The position numbers were made by a program, and so were the translations under genes. The notes under the pieces were generated by a model. It was given only the letters and a program-made list of their open reading frames with translations, searched no databases and was not told the DNA's origin. Of a stretch of DNA of 64,000 nucleotides, positions 16,447 through 28,013 are shown one piece after another. This stretch comes from Scleromatobacter humisilvae. GTDB taxonomy: Bacteria > Pseudomonadota > Gammaproteobacteria > Burkholderiales > Burkholderiaceae_C. Within the stretch, counting starts at the first letter, position 1; each line of letters begins with the position of its first letter. Where the stretch lies: positions 124,001 through 188,000 of the forward strand of contig NZ_JAJLJH010000006.1 of NCBI RefSeq assembly GCF_023231945.1. Reading direction: 5' to 3'.

Positions 16447-17667
16447 TCAGGACTGCTTCTGCAGGAAGGCCGCGACGACGCGGCGGAACTCGTCGGGCGT
16501 CTCGAGCACGCTCAGGTGCGACGCGTCCTCGATGACGTGCAGCGTCGCGCCGGGAATGCGGGCGGCGATCGCCTCGCCCATCGCGGGCGGGGCGCCGGCG
16601 TCGCGGGCGCCGGCGATCACCAGCGTCGGGCAGCGCACCTGCGCGAGGCGATCGAGCCAGTCGACGCCGGCCACCGCGTGGCAGCTCGCCGCGTAGCCGG
16701 CGGCGTCGTCGCGCAGCAGCCGCTGGCGGATGGCGTCGGTGGCGGCGGGCTCGGCCGCGCGGAAGTCGGCGTGCAGGTAGCGCTCGACGACCATCTCGGC
16801 GACCGCCGCCATGCCGCGCTCGTTCACCGTGGCGATGCGCTGCGCCCAGTTCGCCGCGGCGGCCTCGGGATATTGCGACGTCGTGTTCGCCAGCACCAGC
16901 CGGCCCACCAGCTCCGGATGGTGGATCGCCAGGCCCTGGCCCACCATCGCGCCCATCGACAGCCCGACCCACGTGACCGGCCCGCGGCCCCATTCGCGGA
17001 TGACGCGCGCGGCGTCGTCGACGAGGTCGTCCATCGCGTACGGTCCGGCCGGACTCCCGGAGCCGCCGTGGCCGCGGTGGTCGTAGCGCAGTACCTGGTG
17101 GGGTACGCCGGCGCCGCCGGCCGCGAGGTGCGCGGCGTAGTCGTCCCACATCGCCGAGTCCAGGCCCAGCGCGTGGCTCAGCACGATGGGCGCGCCGTCG
17201 CCCTGCAGCGTGACGCGCAGCTGCGGCGCGCTGAACGTGTGGTGCGTGGCGACGCGCACGCCGGCGGACAGCCGCTCGGGCGGCGGCAGCAGGCCTTCGT
17301 GGCGCAGGATGTCCTGCGTCAGCTTGAACGCCGTGTTGGCCGCGGGCACGCCGCAGTAGATCGCGCCCTGCATCAGCGTCTCCTGGATCTTGGCGAGCGG
17401 CACGCCCGCGCGGATCGCCGCGCCGCAGTGCAGCTCGAACTCCTCCCAGCGCGCGAGGCCCATCGTCATGCCCAGCACCAGCAGCCGGCGCGTGGTGTGG
17501 TCGAGGCCGGGGCGGCCCCAGATGTCGTTCCAGGCATAGCGCGTGATCAGCGCCTGGAAGTCGGCGTTGAACGCGTTGGCGTTGTCCAGCGACTTGTCGA
17601 CCCAGGCGTCGCCGAGCACGGCGCGCCGGTTCTTCACGCCGCGGTCGAAGTCGTCTTCGCGATCCAT
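16447..17667 (-). CDS. pcaCD: 4-carboxymuconolactone decarboxylase / 3-oxoadipate enol-lactonase fusion
   Basis: One 406-residue chain joins two successive enzymes. Residues 1-125 are the decarboxylase (PcaC), with NDIWGRPGLDHTTRRLL and the HCGAAIRAGV segment. Residues 140-406 are an alpha/beta hydrolase (PcaD) with the RYDHRGHG turn, nucleophile GLSMGAM and a late DASHLS His. Together they convert carboxymuconolactone to 3-oxoadipate. Domain order is decarboxylase first, the reverse of the PcaL fusion known from Streptomyces and Rhodococcus. ATG 17667 lies 10 bases after pcaB. An upstream in-frame start at 17724 lies within pcaB and looks unlikely. Confidence 0.95.
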   Translation of the reverse strand: MDREDDFDRGVKNRRAVLGDAWVDKSLDNANAFNADFQALITRYAWNDIWGRPGLDHTTRRLLVLGMTMGLARWEEFELHCGAAIRAGVPLAKIQETLMQGAIYCGVPAANTAFKLTQDILRHEGLLPPPERLSAGVRVATHHTFSAPQLRVTLQGDGAPIVLSHALGLDSAMWDDYAAHLAAGGAGVPHQVLRYDHRGHGGSGSPAGPYAMDDLVDDAARVIREWGRGPVTWVGLSMGAMVGQGLAIHHPELVGRLVLANTTSQYPEAAAANWAQRIATVNERGMAAVAEMVVERYLHADFRAAEPAATDAIRQRLLRDDAAGYAASCHAVAGVDWLDRLAQVRCPTLVIAGARDAGAPPAMGEAIAARIPGATLHVIEDASHLSVLETPDEFRRVVAAFLQKQS

Positions 17668-17677
17668 GGGGTCGTCC

Positions 17678-19069
17678 TCAAAGATGGGTTTGCCACGGCG
17701 GATCGCGGCGGAGTTCTTCGGCATGCGCGGCGAGCGCGGCCAGTTGTGGCGCCGCGAGCGCGCTCGCGTGGCGCGCGGGCGCGTCGGCGTCGAACAGCGC
17801 GGCCAGCTCCGCGGCGGGGAGGCGGGCGCGCAGCCGCTCGTCGCGGGCGAGCGCCATCAGCGCGGTGTCGCGCAGGTGTCCGCCGGAGGACACCGCCTCC
17901 TTCGACAGGCCCTCGACCCAGTGATGTGCGTCGGACTTGCCGATCTCGCGCGCCGCCCGCATCGCCAGCGCCTCGGCGAAGACCAGCCCCTGCAGCGCGT
18001 CGATGTTGCGGCGCATGCGATCGGGAAAGACCTGCAGGCCGTCGGCGGCCAGCGTCAGCGCGGCGAGCGCGCCATGCACGCTGGCCAGCAGGCCGCCGAA
18101 CTCGGCGAGCTCCGCCTGCCAGTTGCCCAGCCCGCGCTCGTGTTCCTGCGGCATCGCGGCGAGCAGCGCGGCCACGCGCTGCGGCGTGCGCACCGCGGCG
18201 GCCAGCGCCGTCATCGCGGCGACGGGATTGCGCTTGTGCGGCATCGCCGACGAGCCGCCGCGCCCGCCGCCCGAGGGCTCCGCCAGCTCGCCGACCTCGC
18301 CCTGCGCCATCAGCGAGATGTCCCTGGCGATCTTGCCCAGCGACCCCGCGAGCACGCCCAGCTCGCAGCCGAGCGAGACGAGCTCGTCGCGCTGCGTGTG
18401 CCAGGCCGCGGGCGGCAGGCGCAGATCGAGCGACGCGGCCATCGTGGCCGCGACCGCATCGCCGTGCTCGCCCATCGCCGCGCGCGTGCCGACGGCGCCG
18501 CCCAGTTGCAACTGCAGCGCCGCGGCGCCGGCTTGGCGGATGCGTGACTGTGCACGCACCAGCGGCGCGATCCAGCCGGCCAGCTTGAAGCCGAGGCTGA
18601 TGACCTGCGCCGGCTGCATCAGCGTGCGGCCCAGCATCGGCGCGTCGCCGTGCGCGTCGGCGAGCTTCAACAGCGCTGGAATCAGCACGGACAGGTCGCG
18701 ATCGACGAGCGCCAGCGCGCGGCGCGCCACCAGCACCTGCGCGGTGTCCAGCACGTCCTGCGTCGTGCCGCCCCAGTGCACGACCAGCGCCGCCTCCGCA
18801 TCGATCTTCGCGACCGCCGCCGTCAAGGCCTTGACCAGCGGGATCGCGATCGTGCCGACACGCCCGCCCTCGACGACGATCGCGTCGACGTCGAAGCGGC
18901 TCGCGTCGCACGCGGCGGCGATGGCCTCGGCCGCGCCGGCGGGGATCGCGCCCGCGCCCGCCTGCGCCCGCGCGAGGGCCGCCTCGAAGTCCAGCATCGC
19001 CTGCACGAACGCGCGTTCGTCCAGCACCCGCACGACCTCGGGCGAGGCCAGGAAGCGATCGAAGATCAT
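17678..19069 (-). CDS. pcaB: 3-carboxy-cis,cis-muconate cycloisomerase
   Basis: A 463-residue member of the fumarase/aspartase superfamily that lactonises 3-carboxymuconate to carboxymuconolactone. The family signature GGSSAMPHKRNPVA is intact, preceded by VHWGGTTQDVLDTA. Start ATG 19069 (MIFDRFLASPE) follows pcaG by 19 bases. It feeds the fused PcaC-PcaD downstream. Confidence 0.96.
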   Translation of the reverse strand: MIFDRFLASPEVVRVLDERAFVQAMLDFEAALARAQAGAGAIPAGAAEAIAAACDASRFDVDAIVVEGGRVGTIAIPLVKALTAAVAKIDAEAALVVHWGGTTQDVLDTAQVLVARRALALVDRDLSVLIPALLKLADAHGDAPMLGRTLMQPAQVISLGFKLAGWIAPLVRAQSRIRQAGAAALQLQLGGAVGTRAAMGEHGDAVAATMAASLDLRLPPAAWHTQRDELVSLGCELGVLAGSLGKIARDISLMAQGEVGELAEPSGGGRGGSSAMPHKRNPVAAMTALAAAVRTPQRVAALLAAMPQEHERGLGNWQAELAEFGGLLASVHGALAALTLAADGLQVFPDRMRRNIDALQGLVFAEALAMRAAREIGKSDAHHWVEGLSKEAVSSGGHLRDTALMALARDERLRARLPAAELAALFDADAPARHASALAAPQLAALAAHAEELRRDPPWQTHL

Positions 19070-19088
19070 CGGTCGATTGTGCCGCGCA

Positions 19089-19708
19089 TCAGACGTCGAA
19101 GAACACGGTCTCGGCATCGCCCTGCAGGTGGATGTCGAACTTGTAGACCGTGGCGCCGCCGCGCTGCTCGCGCTTGCCGACCAGCGTCTTGCGGCGCACC
19201 TCCCACTCCACCAGGTTCAGCACCGGATCGGCCGCGTTGGCCTTGGCCTCGTCGTCGAAATACATGCGCGTGTGCAGGCCGATGTTGATGCCGCGCGCGA
19301 CGATCCACAGGTTGACGTGCGGCGCCATGAGCACGCCATGGCGCCCGACGACGGGGCCGGGCTTGATCGTCTCGAACGACCAGGTGCCGGTGTCGAAGTC
19401 GCTGCACGCGCGTCCCCAGCCACGGAACGCCGGATCGACGGACTTGCCGGCCTGCCTGTCGCCGGGATGCGCGTAGCGGCCCTGCGCGTTGGCCTGCCAG
19501 AGTTCGAGCAGCACGTCGCGCACCGGCGTGCCGGAACCGTCGAACACGCGGCCCTCGATCGTGATGCGCTCGCCCTGGGTCTCGGGCGTGGTCAGCACGG
19601 GGCCGAAGTTGTTCTCGAAGATGTCGAAGCCGGCGGCCTTGGGCGCGAGGCCGATGTGCACGTACGGGCCGGCGGTCTGCGAGGCGGTCTCGCGCAGCAG
19701 CGGGGTCA

Positions 19709-19709
<1 letters not shown>
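19089..19709 (-). CDS. pcaG: Protocatechuate 3,4-dioxygenase alpha subunit
   Basis: 206 residues, the structural alpha chain of the intradiol ring-cleavage enzyme. Seen: SQTAGPYVHIGL at the start, LELWQANAQGRYAHP in the core and VNLWIVARGINIGLHTRMYF. Its start codon overlaps the pcaH stop by one base (TGATG), the usual translational coupling for a 1:1 complex. Confidence 0.96.
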
Positions 19710-21362
<1,653 letters not shown>

Positions 21363-21376
21363 GTCGAAAGTCTCCT

Positions 21377-22762
<1,386 letters not shown>

Positions 22763-22785
22763 TTACAAATCCGAACTCTACTCCC

Positions 22786-23664
22786 GTGGCCCAGAACCTG
22801 CCAACCTACCTGCTCTACGCCGAGGACGCCGGGCTGCCGCCGTCCGACGTGATGCACGCGGAGTCGATCGCCGAGCGCAGCAGCCTGCACTCGTGGGAGA
22901 TCCGGCCGCATCGCCACGAGGCGCTGTTCCAGGTCTTCCACGTCCAGAGCGGCACCGCCGAGATCGTGCTCGACGGCCGCCAGCACCGGTTGCGCGGCCC
23001 CGGCGTCATCACGATCACCGCGCTGGCCGTCCACGGCTTTCGCTGGACCAGCGACGTGCGCGGCACCGTGTTCACGATCCTCGAGTCGCACATCCGCCAG
23101 CTGCTCGCGCACGAGGACGGCCTGCGCGACGCCGTCCTGCAGACGCGCTGCGAGCCGATCCCGGCGGCGCACCGGCGCGGCGTGCTGCAGGCGGTCGCCT
23201 CGCTGGCCACCGAACATGCGCAGCATGCGCCCTGGCGCACGAGCGCCGTCGATGCCGCGATGACGCAGCTGTTCGTGACGCTGGGCCGAGCGCTGCCGTC
23301 GGCGCTGGCCAGGGAGGCGGGCGTCGGCGACCGCGCCGTCGGCCATGTGCAGCGGCTGCGCACGCTGGTCGACGAGCGGTTCCGCGAGCAGCCCACGCTG
23401 GGCCAGTTCGCGGCCGAGCTCGGCATCACGACGACGCAGCTCAATCGCGCCTGCCGCGCGGTGCTGGGCCATCCCGCGCTGGCCGTGCTGCACGCGCGCA
23501 TCTGCCTCGAGGCCCAGCGCGAACTGGCCTACACGACGCTGAGCGTCAAGCACATCGCCTACAAGCTGGGCTTCACCGACGCCGGCTACTTCACGCGCTT
23601 CTTCGAGCGCGAGACGGGCGCGACGCCGTCGGCCTGGCGCGCCCAGGCGGTGGCGCGCCAGTAG
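22786..23664 (+). CDS. AraC-family regulator next to pobA (PobC/PobR-like)
   Basis: 292 residues from GTG 22786: an N-terminal cupin-like sensor (SWEIRPHRHEALFQVFHV) and a C-terminal pair of helix-turn-helices (ITTTQLNRACRAV and KHIAYKLGFTDAGYFTRFFE). An ATG at 22678 would add 36 Arg-rich residues unlike the family, so I prefer the GTG. It is divergent from pobA; AraC-type activators of pobA that respond to 4-hydroxybenzoate are known, and that role is inferred here. Confidence 0.88.
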   Translation: MAQNLPTYLLYAEDAGLPPSDVMHAESIAERSSLHSWEIRPHRHEALFQVFHVQSGTAEIVLDGRQHRLRGPGVITITALAVHGFRWTSDVRGTVFTILESHIRQLLAHEDGLRDAVLQTRCEPIPAAHRRGVLQAVASLATEHAQHAPWRTSAVDAAMTQLFVTLGRALPSALAREAGVGDRAVGHVQRLRTLVDERFREQPTLGQFAAELGITTTQLNRACRAVLGHPALAVLHARICLEAQRELAYTTLSVKHIAYKLGFTDAGYFTRFFERETGATPSAWRAQAVARQ

Positions 23665-23667
23665 CGC

Positions 23668-24624
23668 CTAGTGCTCCATCGACGCGTCTTCGAGCGCGGC
23701 GAGGCCGCGCGCCTGCTCGCGCTCGCGTGCCGACAGCCAGGTGCAGGCCGCCCCCGCGAGCGTGATGACGGCGATGCCCGCCAGCGCGAGCGCGTCCGGC
23801 ACGTGCGCGAAGACGAGCCATCCCAGCAGCGTGCTGAACGCGACCTGCGCGTACAGCAGCGGCGTCAGCGTGGCGATGCCCGCCTTCGCGTAGCCGACGA
23901 TCAGCATCCAGTGGCCGGCGGTGCTGAACACGCACACCAGCGCGAGCAGCGCCCAGGTCGTCCACGAGCCCAGCGACGTCCAGAAGAACGGCAGCACCAG
24001 CGTGGCCGCCAGCGCGCCGGTGCAGCCGGTCAGGAACTGCATGGTGCCGACGTCCTCTGTGCGCGACAGCCGGCTCGTCACGAGGTGGAAGCCGGTGTTG
24101 AGCGCCAGTGCGAGCAGCGCCATCAGCAGGCCCCACGACAGCATCGTCGCGCCCGGCCTGGCCACCAGCAGCGCGCCGCAGAAAGCCGCGGCGATCAGGC
24201 CCCAGCGCGCGGGCGACACGCGCTCGTGCAGGAACGTCGCGCCGACCAGCGTCATCAGCAGTGGCGTCAGCATGACGATGGCGGTGAGCTCGCCCACGGG
24301 CATCGCGCGCAGCGCGAGGTTGGTGCACACGCTGGTCGACAGGATCAGCAGCCCGCGCAGCGCGTGCAGCCAGGGGTGGCGCGTGCGCAGCAGCGCGCGG
24401 CCGCGGCTGGGCCATTGGGTCAGCGCGGTGGCCGAGGCCTGCGTCGCGTAGCGGAACCACACCAGCATCATCACCGGCATCGCGCCGATCGCCTTGGAGG
24501 CGGTGTCCAGGCCGGAAAAGCAGGCGACCGCGCCGAGCACAAACAGCACGCCCAGCCAGCGGGCGTCGACGGCGGGGCGGGCAGGGGGCTTGGGCGGCAG
24601 GCGCAGGGCGTGGGTCGGAGTCAT
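23668..24624 (-). CDS. EamA/DMT-family inner-membrane transporter
   Basis: A 318-residue protein with ten predicted hydrophobic helices in two EamA halves (GVLFVLGAVACFSGLDTASK starts the first). It ends three bases from the stop of the AraC gene and is divergent from a LysR gene, a common exporter/regulator pairing. No substrate can be read; export of an aromatic or amino acid is only a guess. Confidence 0.85.
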   Translation of the reverse strand: MTPTHALRLPPKPPARPAVDARWLGVLFVLGAVACFSGLDTASKAIGAMPVMMLVWFRYATQASATALTQWPSRGRALLRTRHPWLHALRGLLILSTSVCTNLALRAMPVGELTAIVMLTPLLMTLVGATFLHERVSPARWGLIAAAFCGALLVARPGATMLSWGLLMALLALALNTGFHLVTSRLSRTEDVGTMQFLTGCTGALAATLVLPFFWTSLGSWTTWALLALVCVFSTAGHWMLIVGYAKAGIATLTPLLYAQVAFSTLLGWLVFAHVPDALALAGIAVITLAGAACTWLSAREREQARGLAALEDASMEH

Positions 24625-24694
24625 GCGGGATGGAGGAGCGCAGTCCGCAAGATAGGCGAATCGATCCATGTCGTCTACGATGCAAGGCCAATGG

Positions 24695-24706
24695 TCGACA
24701 TGTCGA
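24695..24706. promoter_or_regulatory. 12-bp palindrome at the LysR gene start
   Basis: TCGACATGTCGA, a perfect palindrome 18 bases before ATG 24724. It may be part of a LysR autoregulatory site; it also spans an alternative ATG at 24700. Confidence 0.3.
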
Positions 24707-24723
24707 AACGCAATGGAGGTCGG

Positions 24724-25677
24724 ATGGCCGTCGAAGACGATGCCCGCGTCGGCGAGCTCGACGTCAAGTGGCTGCGCCTGTTCGAGCAGATCCTCGAGAC
24801 CCGCAGCGTCACCCGCTCGGCCGAGGCGCTGGGCCAGAGCCAGCCGACGGTCAGCATCTGGCTGGGCAAGCTGCGCCAGCGGCTGGGCGATCCGCTGTTC
24901 GTGCGCACCGCCGGCGGCATGCTGCCCACGCCGCGCGCCCAGGCGCTCGCCGCGCCGGTGCGCGAGGCCCTGCGCGCGCTGCGCGAGATCGCCGAGCCGC
25001 CCGCCGCGTTCGACCCGGGGACCAGCACGCGGCCCTGGCGCATCTGCATGACCGACGCGAGCCACGCGACGCTGTTGCCGCGCCTGCTCGCGACGCTGCG
25101 CGCGCACGCGCCGCGCGCGCCCGTGACCGCGGTGCGCATCGACGACGAGACCGCGGCGGCGCTCCAGTCCGGCGCGGCCGACATCGCCGTCGGCAATGTT
25201 CCCGGGCTGGACACCGGCTTCTACCAGCAGGCGTTGTTCAAGCAGGACTGGATCTGCCTGGCCCGTCCGGGCAACGCGCGCATCGGCGCGACGCTGACGC
25301 TGCGCACGTACCGCGAGGCCGAGCACGTGGTCACGGCGGCCGGCGCCGGCATCGCCGATCTCGAGGGCGCGCTGGCACGCGCGCGCGTCGAGCGCCGCGT
25401 GATGCTGACGCTGCCGGGCTTCCTCGGGCTGGCCGCGATCGTGTCCGCGTCCGATCTCGTCGCGACGCTGCCGCGCCAGATCGGCGAGCTGCTGGCGCGC
25501 AACGCCGGATTGCGCGTGCTCGCCTGCCCGGCGCCCTTGCCGTCGTTCACCGTCAAGCAGCATTGGCACGCGCGCTTCCACCAGGATCCGGCCAACCGCT
25601 GGCTGCGCGAGCAGGTGGCGGCGCTGCTGACGAGCGACGCGAAGCCGCGCGTCAGATCACCTCGCGCAACACCTTGA
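24724..25677 (+). CDS. LysR-family regulator
   Basis: 317 residues: a helix-turn-helix (SVTRSAEALGQSQPTVSIWL) and an effector-binding domain ending PANRWLREQVAALL, the same ending style as the LysR protein of the xdh region. GGAGGT at 24715-24720 supports ATG 24724; ATG 24700 and 24691 are in frame upstream. Divergent from the EamA transporter, its likely target. The 3' end overlaps the IclR gene by 26 bases on the opposite strand. Confidence 0.9.
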   Translation: MAVEDDARVGELDVKWLRLFEQILETRSVTRSAEALGQSQPTVSIWLGKLRQRLGDPLFVRTAGGMLPTPRAQALAAPVREALRALREIAEPPAAFDPGTSTRPWRICMTDASHATLLPRLLATLRAHAPRAPVTAVRIDDETAAALQSGAADIAVGNVPGLDTGFYQQALFKQDWICLARPGNARIGATLTLRTYREAEHVVTAAGAGIADLEGALARARVERRVMLTLPGFLGLAAIVSASDLVATLPRQIGELLARNAGLRVLACPAPLPSFTVKQHWHARFHQDPANRWLREQVAALLTSDAKPRVRSPRATP

Positions 25678-26422
25678 CGACGTCCTGCAGCGCGGGCAGC
25701 AGCTGCGTCAGCGCGGCCTCCTCGGGATAGCGCTGCAGCTGGAAGGTCATGCTGACCGCGCCCACGCAATGGCCATGGCGGTCGAACAGCGCCGCGGCGA
25801 TGCCGCCCAGGCCGACGTCGATGTACTGGTTGACGTACGAGTAGCCGAGCTGCCTGGCCGCGGAGACCTTGTCGCGGAACGCGGCCAGCTCGGTGATGGT
25901 GTCGGCGGTGAAGCGGCTGAAGTCGTGCGCGGCAATCCAGGCGTCGAGCTTCGGGCGATCGAGCGTCGCCAGGATCGCGAAGCCGGGCGAGACCACGTGC
26001 GCCGGGGTGCGCGCGCCCGGGTGGAAGCCGATCGACACGACGCGCGGCGAGTTGCTGCGCTCGAGGTAGACGATCTCGTGGCCGTCGAGCACGCTCAGGT
26101 TGGCCGTCTCGCCCGTCTGCATCGACAGCCGCTGCAGGAACGGACGCACCAGCCGCGGCAGGCGCGCGGCCTCCAGGTAGCTCTGGCCGAGACGCAGGAT
26201 GGACGGCAGCAGCCAGTAGTGCTTGCCGTCGGTGTCGGCGTAGCCGTAGTGCACCAGGCTCACGAGGTAGCGGCGCGCGGCGGTGCGCGTCAGGCCGGAC
26301 AGCACGCCGGCCTCGGTGGCCGTCAGGCGCGGGTGGTCGTCCGAGAACAGCTCGATGATGCGCAGGCCCTTGCCCAGGCCCTCGATCAACAGCGAGCGGT
26401 CGATGTCCTTGCTGGCCGGCAT
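25652..26422 (-). CDS. IclR-family regulator (PcaR/PcaU/PobR type)
   Basis: 256 residues: an N-terminal winged helix (LTATEAGVLSGLTRTAARRYL) and the IclR effector domain (NLSVLDGHEIVYLERS). Size and sequence resemble the Pca/Pob subgroup that senses protocatechuate-pathway acids. It is divergent from the shikimate/quinate operon with a striking dyad cluster between. An upstream in-frame start at 26461 falls inside that dyad, so ATG 26422 is preferred. Inference: activator of the 26588-32741 operon, perhaps also of pob/pca. Confidence 0.9.
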   Translation of the reverse strand: MPASKDIDRSLLIEGLGKGLRIIELFSDDHPRLTATEAGVLSGLTRTAARRYLVSLVHYGYADTDGKHYWLLPSILRLGQSYLEAARLPRLVRPFLQRLSMQTGETANLSVLDGHEIVYLERSNSPRVVSIGFHPGARTPAHVVSPGFAILATLDRPKLDAWIAAHDFSRFTADTITELAAFRDKVSAARQLGYSYVNQYIDVGLGGIAAALFDRHGHCVGAVSMTFQLQRYPEEAALTQLLPALQDVVKVLREVI

Positions 26423-26449
26423 GCTCAGGTGAAACCCTAGGAATGAACC

Positions 26450-26481
26450 ATCATCGATCAACTGCGATCGATGATCGATCG
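26450..26481. promoter_or_regulatory. Two overlapping perfect dyads, candidate IclR operator
   Basis: ATCATCGATC at 26450-26459 and GATCGATGAT at 26466-26475 form a perfect 10-6-10 inverted repeat. The right arm also belongs to a second perfect 8-1-8 palindrome, CGATCGAT / ATCGATCG at 26465-26481. The array lies 28 bases from the IclR start and about 107 from the transporter start, right where a shared operator should be. Confidence 0.6.
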
Positions 26482-26587
26482 TCTGGCCGCGACTGCCTAT
26501 GGGAAAAAACCCGCGCGCTGCCTACATTCGGATCCAGAGACGGAGAGCACGCTCATCCGCCCGAGGCCCACACGAATGGAGACAAGC

Positions 26588-27985
26588 ATGACGACCCAGG
26601 ATCAGCACAGCCGGGAACAGACGCGCAAGGCGACCGCCAGCGGATGGATCGGCTCGGCACTCGAGTACTACGACTTCTTCATCTACGCGACCGCGGCGTC
26701 GCTGATCTTCCCGCAGATATTCTTTCCCAAGGGCAACGCCACCGCGGCGATCGTCGCGTCGCTGGCGACGTACGGGGTGGGGTATGTGGCGCGGCCGATC
26801 GGCGCGTTCTTCCTGGGCCACCTGGGCGACACCCACGGCCGCAAGCGCGTGCTGCTGATCTGCATGTTCGTGATGGGCTTCTCGACGATCGCCGTCGGCC
26901 TGCTGCCCACCTACGAGCAGGTCGGCCTGCTGGCCCCGCTGCTGCTGGTGGTGCTGCGGCTGATCCAGGGCTTCGCGGTGGCGGGCGAGATCTCGGGCGC
27001 CAGCTCGATGATCCTGGAGCACGCGCCCTTCGGACGGCGCGGCTTCTTCGCGAGCTTCACGCTGCAGGGCGTGCAGGCCGGCCAGATCCTGGCGGCCGCG
27101 GTCTTCCTGCCGCTGGCGCACTACATGCCGGAGGAGCAGTTCAATGCCTGGGGCTGGCGCGTGCCGTTCATCCTCAGCTTCGCGGTGATCGCGGTGGCGT
27201 TCGTCATCCGTCGCGAGGTCGAGGAGACGCCCGCGTTCGCGGCCGAGGCCCAGCGCGGCGACGTGCCGCGCGCGCCGGTCATCGAGGCCGTCAAGTACCA
27301 CTGGGCCGACATGCTGCGCGTGATCTGCTGCTCGCTGATGAACGTGATCGCCGTCGTGGCCACGGTGTTCGGCGCGGCGTATGCGGTGCAGCCGGCCTAC
27401 GGCATCGGCTTCAGCAAGTCGGTCTACCTCTGGATCCCGGTGCTGGGCAACATCATCGCGGTGCTGGTGATCCCGTTCGTCGGCAACCTCTCGGACAGGA
27501 TCGGCCGCCGTCCGCCCATCATCTTCGGCGCGCTCGGCGCGGGGCTGCTGTCGTTCGGCTACCTGTACGCGATCAGCATCCACAGCGTGCCGCTGGCCAT
27601 CGGGATGTCGCTGCTGATGTGGGGCGTCGTCTACCAGGGCTACAACGCGGTGTTCCCGAGCTTCTACCCGGAGCTGTTCCCGACCCGGGCGCGCGTGTCC
27701 GCGATGGCGATCTCGCAGAACATCGGCACGATGATCACCGCGATGCTGCCGGCCCTGTTCGCCGCCGTGGCGCCTCCGGGATCGAGCAACATCCCGCTGA
27801 CGATCGGCGGCTTGACGCTGGTCACCACGCTGATCGCCGCGATCTCCGCCTGGAGCGCCCGCGAGACCTACCGCATGCCGCTGAAGGCGCTCGGCGAGCG
27901 CGGCGCGTCGCCCACGCCGAAGAGCGAATACGACCAGCAGCGCGAGGTCGTGATCTCGCAGTCGCGCTGGCGCAAGGCGGCCTGA
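26588..27985 (+). CDS. MFS metabolite:H+ symporter, MHS family (shikimate/quinate importer)
   Basis: A 465-residue 12-helix transporter with MHS signatures: SALEYYDFFIYATAASLIFPQ in the first helix, GHLGDTHGRKRVL and RRPPIIFGALGAG. GGAG at 26578-26581 supports ATG 26588. It heads an operon with AroE-like, AroQ, a porin and two dehydroshikimate-dehydratase-type genes, so import of shikimate or quinate, as by E. coli ShiA of the same family, is the natural reading. Substrate is inferred from neighbours. Confidence 0.9.
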   Translation: MTTQDQHSREQTRKATASGWIGSALEYYDFFIYATAASLIFPQIFFPKGNATAAIVASLATYGVGYVARPIGAFFLGHLGDTHGRKRVLLICMFVMGFSTIAVGLLPTYEQVGLLAPLLLVVLRLIQGFAVAGEISGASSMILEHAPFGRRGFFASFTLQGVQAGQILAAAVFLPLAHYMPEEQFNAWGWRVPFILSFAVIAVAFVIRREVEETPAFAAEAQRGDVPRAPVIEAVKYHWADMLRVICCSLMNVIAVVATVFGAAYAVQPAYGIGFSKSVYLWIPVLGNIIAVLVIPFVGNLSDRIGRRPPIIFGALGAGLLSFGYLYAISIHSVPLAIGMSLLMWGVVYQGYNAVFPSFYPELFPTRARVSAMAISQNIGTMITAMLPALFAAVAPPGSSNIPLTIGGLTLVTTLIAAISAWSARETYRMPLKALGERGASPTPKSEYDQQREVVISQSRWRKAA

Positions 27986-28013
27986 ACGCGTCCGTCCACT
28001 TCCGGAGCCATCC

